The notes under the pieces: model-generated
Databases searched by the model: none
What the model was told of the DNA's origin: nothing
The model's input: the letters and a program-made list of their open reading frames with translations, nothing else
DNA from: Platycnemis pennipes
Lineage: Eukaryota; Arthropoda; Insecta; Odonata; Platycnemididae
Assembly (NCBI GenBank): GCA_933228895.1
Contig: OW121852.1
Coordinates: forward strand, 105,483,544 to 105,547,543
Direction of reading: 5' to 3'
Length of the DNA: 64,000 bases
Shown: one piece after another, positions 56,311-64,000 of the stretch
Layout of the letters: every line of letters begins with the position of its first letter
Position numbering within the stretch: position 1 is the stretch's first letter
Made by a program: the position numbers and the translations under genes

Positions 56311-59300
56311 TTGCATCACAACTACCTTTATGCAAATATCTCCTGTCACACAAATAATTATCCACGTCATCTTTTATGATTCAACTGGTATCATGGTTTG
56401 ATCCATTGCCTTTAATTGTAAAGCGGTTTCGTTTTTAACAAACATCAGAACATGCTTAATCGTTTAATTTTTTATGAAAAATTTCCTTCTGATCTGCCTC
56501 CGGAGATAACTGTGTGATTAGTTCCAACACTTTTGTAACGCTGATGTTTCTCCAGTTTTTTCTTACGTAATGTGCTTCAAATAATAATCCCCTCCTCTAA
56601 ACCTATTCTAGTTATCACATACTTTCCTCAGTTATGTTAGCTTTTAATTAGGAAACTTTTCGATTAACACAAACAATAAATTATTCGTATGATCAAAAGT
56701 GATGTCAAAGTTAATACATAGAATAGGATATAATGAAATAGAGACGTTTGGACATTTTCGGCCTCAACCCAGAAAATCACCTACACCAAAAAGAAAACTG
56801 ACACACAGAACCCACAGAACAAACAACACCACATTCCCTTAACAAACACCTACACAAAAAAAGCCAGAACAACACTTAGACATCATAATAATAAAAGAAA
56901 CTACATAGAATTATACTGAACTAAATCACTCCCATAAAAGCCTCCCTACAAGGGGAAAAAGCTGCAAGTGGGACAGGATAGGGCAAAAAGCCCTCGTAAA
57001 AGAAGAAATGGAATGGTTGATTCTCTTGAGTGTTTTTAGCCAAAATACTAACCTCCGAAAAGTGATAAAATCTTGAATGGAAACAAAATTCTTATTTCCA
57101 GTGAAGTGTTATCCATACCACTATTGTGATGCCTGCCATGCTCTGGCGTATTTTAATTTAACTCGAACAAGTTAGAGGAGTGACTCTTAATTAAAATGGT
57201 GCGAATGTTGTAAAGGCTGATCACAAAACGCACTTTAACGTTGTAATTTTACATCGGACTCTCAAGTTCAACTGATGGACGAATGCCTTTTCAGTTTGAG
57301 GAACATGGACGATAATGAATGCAAAAGCATATGAGCATCAAAACTGATTGTCGATCACATATTCCGTTAAATACGTCCACATGTTTCTTATAAGGCTGAA
57401 TTCCATGGGTCTTCAAAAGGAAAAAATATATTTAGCTTCAATGACTTTAAATGGGACAAATGCATGCATACTTGAACATTTAACATACATTTAAATGCAT
57501 ACTTGAACCACCATAGCTTTTTGTGCATAAGTTCACGTCAGAATTTGATAAACATCACTAATGAATTTTGGAATAAATAATTGTAAACACAACGTTCACT
57601 GAAACACCAATTGCGTTTGTGCCTCGCGGCATTTTCCATATTTCAAATTTTAGCAGTCATTGAATGATCATGTTGTTTAAGTATGATTAACATATTTCCT
57701 TTGATATGCAGCCCTAAAACACTAGTATTTACCGTAAGTAATTAATAAATAACATAATTAGTAAGCAAACATTATTTTCTGTAGCTATCTTAGAACCAAT
57801 AAGGTTAGTGAGATAATTGGATTTTTAGGAGCTCCAACAGAACGAAGTGACATTCAATGAATTACCTGAACTTCCAGTATAAATTAAAGAACTACCTACG
57901 CCTTACTGCACCTCATAACCTAATTGAAACTCGCAAATAGAATAAACATCTCTACTGCGGCATTTGAGCTTTGAATGCGAAATTAATTATTAAATAGGAT
58001 AAAATAATCAAGGCAGCAAATTGTTCACTTGGGAATAGTCATTACTCTGCCTTAGTATTATATTTTTTTAGCAAAGCATACTTTGAAATAGGTATCTAAA
58101 TGTCAATTAAGGTATTTTCATTTATAAAATGCATTTACCCACAGAATGTCACTAGAAAACATAACCTTTAAATACATTATTTGTTTTCAAATTATATTCA
58201 TCCACTCAACAAGCCCATGAAAATAACTGTCATAAAGATAATCTCGATACTTTATTATTAGGTTCTTGTGGCATGTTTAAATGTAAAAATAAATTAAATC
58301 CTCTGTGCCTCTCCCAGAAAACTGTTGGACAGACACTGTCCCTCATCATTGGTGAGTGCAATCAATTTCGTTCATTCCTATTGTGATATTTTTTTCCATT
58401 ATGGATTTTACTTCTGAGGGTATTAGTCAATAGTTAATCCAAATATGTTTTCTTTTCATGCACACATTTTAAAAATAACTTTTCCATTGCTTAATGTGAT
58501 AAAATTATTTTACTAATATGTATGAAAATTTGCGAAAAAGTGAATATAGTTACGCATTTTTGGCTATTTGATTAACGAACAGTGATGAGGAATTTCATTC
58601 ACGTTTCTTATTCCGTACTCAAATGAAGACGACCTACTATTATTATCGTTAAATTGCACGCACTAAGTTGGTCAAAAATTCTTTTTTTCTGGTCTGACGA
58701 CTATAATTATATTTGAGCAATCCGCACGTTTTTACGTTAAAACGTTTCTCTGTGCACATACTTCAATTTTAAAATTAGAGCAATCACTACTAAAAAACAT
58801 CCATGCTCTAGAATGTATTCGTACTCATTGCTAGATGTGAACTATATTCTGCGGTTAATTCCTCGGTTAATAATCTTTCCCACCGCCCCTGACTCACCGC
58901 CTTCACCCTCATCTGCATCTGATTCTCACTCTATACGTCATTATCGTGTTTTCTTACTCTTAGCACCAATAAAGTCCTTAAATACAGCTTTTTTGCTCGA
59001 GCTTATAACTTCTAGCCGCGCGGGGAACGGCGAATAACAGAACTCGGCCATTAGGTACACGGAATCGACGAAGATAACCATTATCACCAGCCCTTAAGGT
59101 CGCTAACCTCAGCGGCGGGTTCCGAAGGCAAATGGCCTCCCTCCTTGCTTCCCTCGTTAGGGTCTGAATTGTTCCCATCCGTTTCGCTTGCGTTTCCGAC
59201 AACGGACAGGGCAACACGAAAAAGAAAACGAGACTCCCATTAAGTGGAAATTTCAATTGCGAGCGTTCCGCGTAGCATTCGCTGCGGGGGGCATTTCAAA

Positions 59301-62300
59301 CCGGGAAGCCGTGGATTAATTTCTGTGTTTCTTCCTCCTCTCCCTCTCCACGGAGAGAAATCACGGCGATGAATGCAAGAAAAGCCTTGGCATGCGCGAG
59401 TAACGGAGAATAAGGTTTCTTATGACGACACTCTTCCGATCCAAGAGCAGGAGATTGGAGTGACAAGACCAGAGTGGAGGCATTACGATAACTGGTAACT
59501 AAGAGCGAAAGATTTTTTTTAATAGGTATTTCCATCACCAGTGTTACAAATTATTTAGTTAAGATTTATAATTGCATTCAGCCCGAAAGATGGTACTTGA
59601 AAACTTACTTTGCAACCCATTATCACCTTTGACCAATCAATTGGATTGATTTTAGACCCAACTCAATTTTATTTTTCAACAAAGTGTTCATAATACCAAA
59701 TCTGTTATTGTTAACCAGGATTAACAAGTACAACGCAGATCTGAAAACACAATGATTCGTAGTTTCAAATTTTGTCTTGGATATCAGTGTGTTTCCTAGT
59801 TTAAAGCGCAGGATTAGACGAAGCGACACAGTTTTTGGAGTTGGAGTACCTATTAACATAGCTCCACTGTTATTCTCTTTTTACAACCTTCCTCACTTAC
59901 CCAATAAAACTAATTCTAGGTCTTAATGTTCACTCTGCCATTTCCTCCTCTCCAACTATTTATGTGAGACAGTCATGTATCTAGGCATGTTCTTTACGGT
60001 CTTTGTTTAAACTCCTTCATATCATCTCATGCCCCTCATATTTTACTCTCATACACCTATACATGAATTCTGTTATCAATTTGACATGAATAGCACTGAA
60101 TTAAATCTTTGAAGCTGTGTACGGCCCTAATATGCACAAATACATTTCTTCAGAACAATGGCGTAATAATTTTCGTTAAAAATCATCTTATTTTTTCTTT
60201 CAAATTTCAATTAAGCGATGCAATAGCTTGACTACTGGCTATCTAGTTTTTGAATTCTCCTTAAAAATCACTTTGCACTATTTGGGGCCTTATAAATTCA
60301 TTTAAAATCGCAAAAATGGTGTTTCTTTACCGTTTTTGCTTGAACCAAGGTTGAATGAGTTGCTGTCGGAGGGGATGGTAATTCATTTCCAAGCGTGAAC
60401 TTGACGCCGACATTTTGGAAAATAAATATGGTATTTCAACCTTCAGTGTGTATAAATATTTCAATGTTATTGCGCAGTTATTCCTTATTTAGAGTATATC
60501 ACGATAGATAGTATTACAAACGAAATTTAGTGTGATTATGAAGGTAATAGAACCCTCCCCAATACTTTTACTGACACCCCCTGAATTAGGACTTATTTTA
60601 ATCAACTTAAGTATTTTTACCTGAAAAGTTTTTACATCTATTCATTCCTAAGGGTTGCGAAATGCTCACTTCCCGCCTTTTACTGGTTAAACTATTTCTC
60701 TACGATGCAAAAAAATCCCCAAAATCCTCTCCCTAGATTTCTGTCACTATTTATGCGTATTTCCATGATTTATGCTTTAAGGTACATTTTTTTTAAAGTG
60801 AGGAACGTCTCCATTCCTCTCTCATTACTTCCATCTCCCTTTTGTGCGCACATAAGTGGAGCGTACTGCGCATGCACATTTTATTTCATATAAATCAAAA
60901 AACATCTCGGTTCTACACATCGTATCAAATCAAACACCTAAAATATTTTCTATATTTTATCTCCTGGTCTCCATTTACGATCATGAAATAATGCTATGAA
61001 ATTGTATCGAGAAATGAATATGAAATTGGATCTATTTATCAAAATTTTGCACCCCGTGGGATTCCGGATGAGAGATTACTGCGAGAACTATTTTCTGCGA
61101 GCACTAAACACAATAACAATTATTCACACCGAGCAGGGAGCAACTTCATAAACACTTTGGCCACATTTCACTTACAGGCACTAATTCTCAAAACGCCCGA
61201 GGTTTTCTTGACAGTGAAGAGTTAAAGAAAGATTATACACTCGTAAGGTTAGGAGTTTAACGGTTATTTCCTGTTTCCCTTAGCATATTTCACGTTTTGT
61301 ACTGCGGGTAGTAGAAAAATCTCTTTGAGAAGTTATAAAACTATTACTTCATAATTGCTTTCGAGTCTTTCACACTTTTTGAGGAGTGAAAATTGCTCAG
61401 CTCCTAACTACAGCTATGAACAGCTGTTTTTATACACAAAGATGTAGGACTCGGGAGAATATTACTCATCTCTAAATGCGACCTTTAAATTAGCTGATGT
61501 GTTTCTCATAAACTTGATACCAGATTTTGAAGTACAAAGCAGTTTTGGCGCAGTGTATCAGAATTTACAAATTTATAAGGAGGAAGTTTATGTTAAAACC
61601 CACGCTTACAAGCGCTTTTCAGGCCGGGCTACGAGGGCACAAAAAACGGGAGAGTACAAATAGCTGGACAAATCTCTGGCAGTTTAACAAAGTATGTTTA
61701 CTTCGCTCCCCTTTGTCTTCATTCGCGGAAGATGAGAAGGGCGGCAAGCTGAGAGCGACGTTGAGGCAATTAATCCCACGCACAATTTCGCACGACCCGA
61801 CGGATAACAACGCCACCTAGGGTGAGGACGACGAAGCTCAATTTTTTTTTGTAGAAAGATGGGATCGTGGAGAGAAAGTCTTTCCATTTTTTTATTTTAT
61901 GTTTGCAGCCCATGCTCACAAAAGTGACCCTATCTATTTAAGATGACGGTTATCCTATTTTTCCACTGTCTTTTTTTTTGAAAAAACTTTTCGTGAAATT
62001 ATGTGAAGTTTTCGAATAGCTGTTAGACATGAAGTCCAAACTAGTATGGAAGAGAAGTGCGAAATAATAAAAAAAATAAAAAAGTTAAATCATGTGATGT
62101 TGACGTTATGGCACAAACTCGTCATGAATTTGAAACCATTATCAAACTTACGAATTTCATTTCAGCAAAATTCATTAGCTCTATAGAAATTCAGCAGCAG
62201 TATTCTTTTCAGGAACAGAAAAATTACCCTGGATAGGTAATAATATTTTCCGACTAGATTTTATGAGTGGTAAAATTTTTAACAGATTGAGTTTAGGCAT

Positions 62301-62544
62301 GTTATTAGTTAAGTTGATCTTACTTAACCGATAAAAACAAAAAGTGGAATTTATCTTTCGCTTTGACCGGTAATTTGGGCGTTTTAAATTTCTAATGGCC
62401 GTTGTCCATTCAAAATTGAGAATCGTTGTGCTTTAGGGGAGAAAAAGGATACGATTATTGTATTCCATTGATTCCGAATATTACATTCCGTCGCATCGTA
62501 GACATTAGCGTTTGTTCAAAAAAGTGCGTCAAACCATGCGACAC
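56311..62544. other. Unassigned DNA
   Basis: 6.2 kb with no gene, repeat or long ORF I can recognise. Mostly AT-rich. A GC-rich patch at 58860-59420 has 74-92-codon frames without domains. ATGCATACTTGAAC occurs twice at 57461-57506, a tiny duplication. Confidence 0.5.
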
Positions 62545-62585
62545 TATCTAAGTGGCTTGCAGGGCACTCACTAGATGTGGACTCC
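62545..62585 (+). mobile_element. Possible LINE B/C terminus stub
   Basis: TAAGTGGCTTGCAGGGCACT and TAGATGTGG resemble the GTGGCTTGCAGGGTATTATG TAGATG tail. Very short. It directly precedes the next element. Confidence 0.4.
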
Positions 62586-62602
62586 CTCCGTTTCCACTCT
62601 TA

Positions 62603-63977
62603 AGGCCGTTGTACACGGTACAGTTTCCTGTACAGGATCTTGCACCATAAATTGAACGGCGAGATTTGACCAAGAAATTGTACAAGAAGTTGATTCACGG
62701 TCGTACACGATCAAATATTTCCACGTAATTTGTGCGCCAATAACATGCGCAGATATCGTTTTCTGTCGAACAGGTGAAATTCAATATCCGATGACGACAG
62801 TATTTTGAAAATACTGCCATAGTTACTGGGTTACAATGATTTGCCACCATTAACCTAGCATTAATAAAATGAAATTATACGATTGGTTACTTACACTCTT
62901 TCATCGGCTCATGAAACCAATTTTTTTATGCTCCAAATAACATGTTTATGCTTGCTGCTAACATTTCCTTATTGATTCATTAACGTAATCTTAATTTCAT
63001 TGGGGTTTAATGCTTGTCAGTGCGTTCAATTCATCTTTTGAGGAATAGAACACTTCCAACGCAAACGACGAATATCACAATACGGAAGCAACTAAGAATA
63101 TCATAATAATAATATGGAATCAATAAAGAATATCACTCTATGTACCACAAAAATGGAAGTTTTGCCACGCTAATAGGAATAAAAGTGATCACAAACATAG
63201 AACACCAACCTTACGAATTTCAAACGATCGCATCACTACCGTCACATGCCATGCGCAGAAGCTACGGAGTGGATCTTTCACGGTTTCATCCAATACTATA
63301 GACCATGATCTCATTTCTTGTACAATAAATTGTGCAAACACCTCGTACACGATTAGAGATGGGTAAATTACCGTAATTTTCAATTGAGGTAAATTACCGT
63401 GGTAATTACGGTAATTTTTGAAAATTACCGTAATGTTGCGGTAATTTTAAGTGTTGAGCTGCAAATCGTCATCAGAGGACTCCAAGCGAAATCAAATAGC
63501 ATTGAGATATAAATGCCTACGCTTATATCAAACAATTCACGACGTTTATCTATTATAACTCATTAAAAAAATTAAAACGAAGTAGGCAGCAACACGCAAT
63601 TTGCCTCTCTTTTGTCACACTATGAGAAATTTTAGTTCCAAAGACATGCCTCGGCGCCATATGCATTTTTTATTTTTCTCTGAATTAAATGGAATTAATC
63701 ATGGACACAATGTAAACAATATCGTTTTAGCTTCTTAATTTATAGTACTACCATTCCAATGGTTTCTTCATGAGGAAGAAATTTTCTGAATAAGAAGTTT
63801 TCTGAAAATTACCGTTTATTACGGTAATTTTCACGGGTGTTGGTATTTTACGAAAAATACCACGGAAATTTACGAAAATTACCGCGGTAATTTACCAAGT
63901 TGCCAATCTCTATACACGATACAATTAGCGCATTGTACAACGTCTTGTACAAGAAATTGTACCGAGTAAAACGGCCT
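62603..63977. mobile_element. Harbinger-like element with TTA duplication
   Basis: Ends AGGCCGTTGTACACGGTACA and, reversed, AGGCCGTTTTACTCGGTACA; both continue with CTTGTAC-type words. TTA flanks it (62600-62602 and 63978-63980). Subterminal CTTGTACAA/TTGTAC words recur inside. TTA duplications suit PIF/Harbinger. No transposase is visible. Without the nested hAT-like element it is about 0.8 kb. Confidence 0.82.
63354..63912. mobile_element. hAT-like MITE nested in the Harbinger-like element
   Basis: Ends TAGAGATGGG and, reversed, TAGAGATTGG. The 8-bp target duplication TACACGAT lies at 63346-63353 and 63913-63920, which is the hAT signature length. Subterminal regions are filled with GGTAATTACGGTAATTTT-type words in both orientations. 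No ORF of note; 559 bp. Confidence 0.92.
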
Positions 63978-64000
63978 TTATGTTGTAGGACGTGGTAGTA

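Noticed and set aside
58980..59300. Possible rRNA or conserved gene fragment in a GC-rich patch
   Set aside because: I could not match it to rRNA or to a protein domain, and no clear frame runs through it.

Overview
The window reads as repeat-rich, AT-rich intergenic DNA from an animal, most likely an arthropod and probably an insect with a large genome. This is inferred from the mix of truncated non-LTR retrotransposons (LINEs), tRNA-headed SINEs, piggyBac/hAT/Harbinger-like elements and Penelope-like palindromes. Long ORFs, operons and bacterial signals are absent. I could not name the species. I found no convincing host protein-coding gene, tRNA or rRNA gene. Almost every recognisable coding segment is a decayed piece of a transposon.

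Layout. 0-10 kb: a small palindrome (616-765), a 1.2 kb foldback element with a SINE in one arm (1869-3098), LINE 3' ends, the best-preserved LINE C-terminus (7455-7995), a Harbinger-like MITE (8606-9149), a 60-bp-period duplication and a SINE. 10-20 kb: LINE A copies (one split by a SINE), a second LINE 3' end (14.0-14.5 kb), a 155-bp tandem array and a minisatellite (14.8-15.7 kb), an inverted-repeat pair (17.8/19.4 kb) and a SINE with an 11-bp target duplication. 20-30 kb: nested CR1-like LINEs, an insertion with a 13-bp target duplication, and a LINE carrying a hairpin element with a hammerhead-like core. 30.8-35.2 kb: a large foldback element carrying a decayed cysteine-rich ORF, with an internally deleted piggyBac element inserted in its right arm. 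35-50 kb: LINE fragments, a 133-bp tandem duplication and long stretches with no recognisable feature. 50-55 kb: LINE B nested in LINE A with a 7-bp target duplication, and a 195-bp near-perfect palindrome. 56-62.5 kb: a degenerate SINE, then mostly unassigned DNA. 62.6-64 kb: a Harbinger-like element with a hAT-like MITE nested in it, both with target duplications.

The main value of the window is as a record of nested insertions. Several can be ordered because the other arm of a foldback, or a second repeat copy, preserves the empty site. The most unusual thread is a recurring CTGANGA...GAAA(C) motif inside palindromic repeats. It resembles the hammerhead ribozymes reported in Penelope-like retroelements. 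The resemblance is by eye only and needs a covariance-model search.
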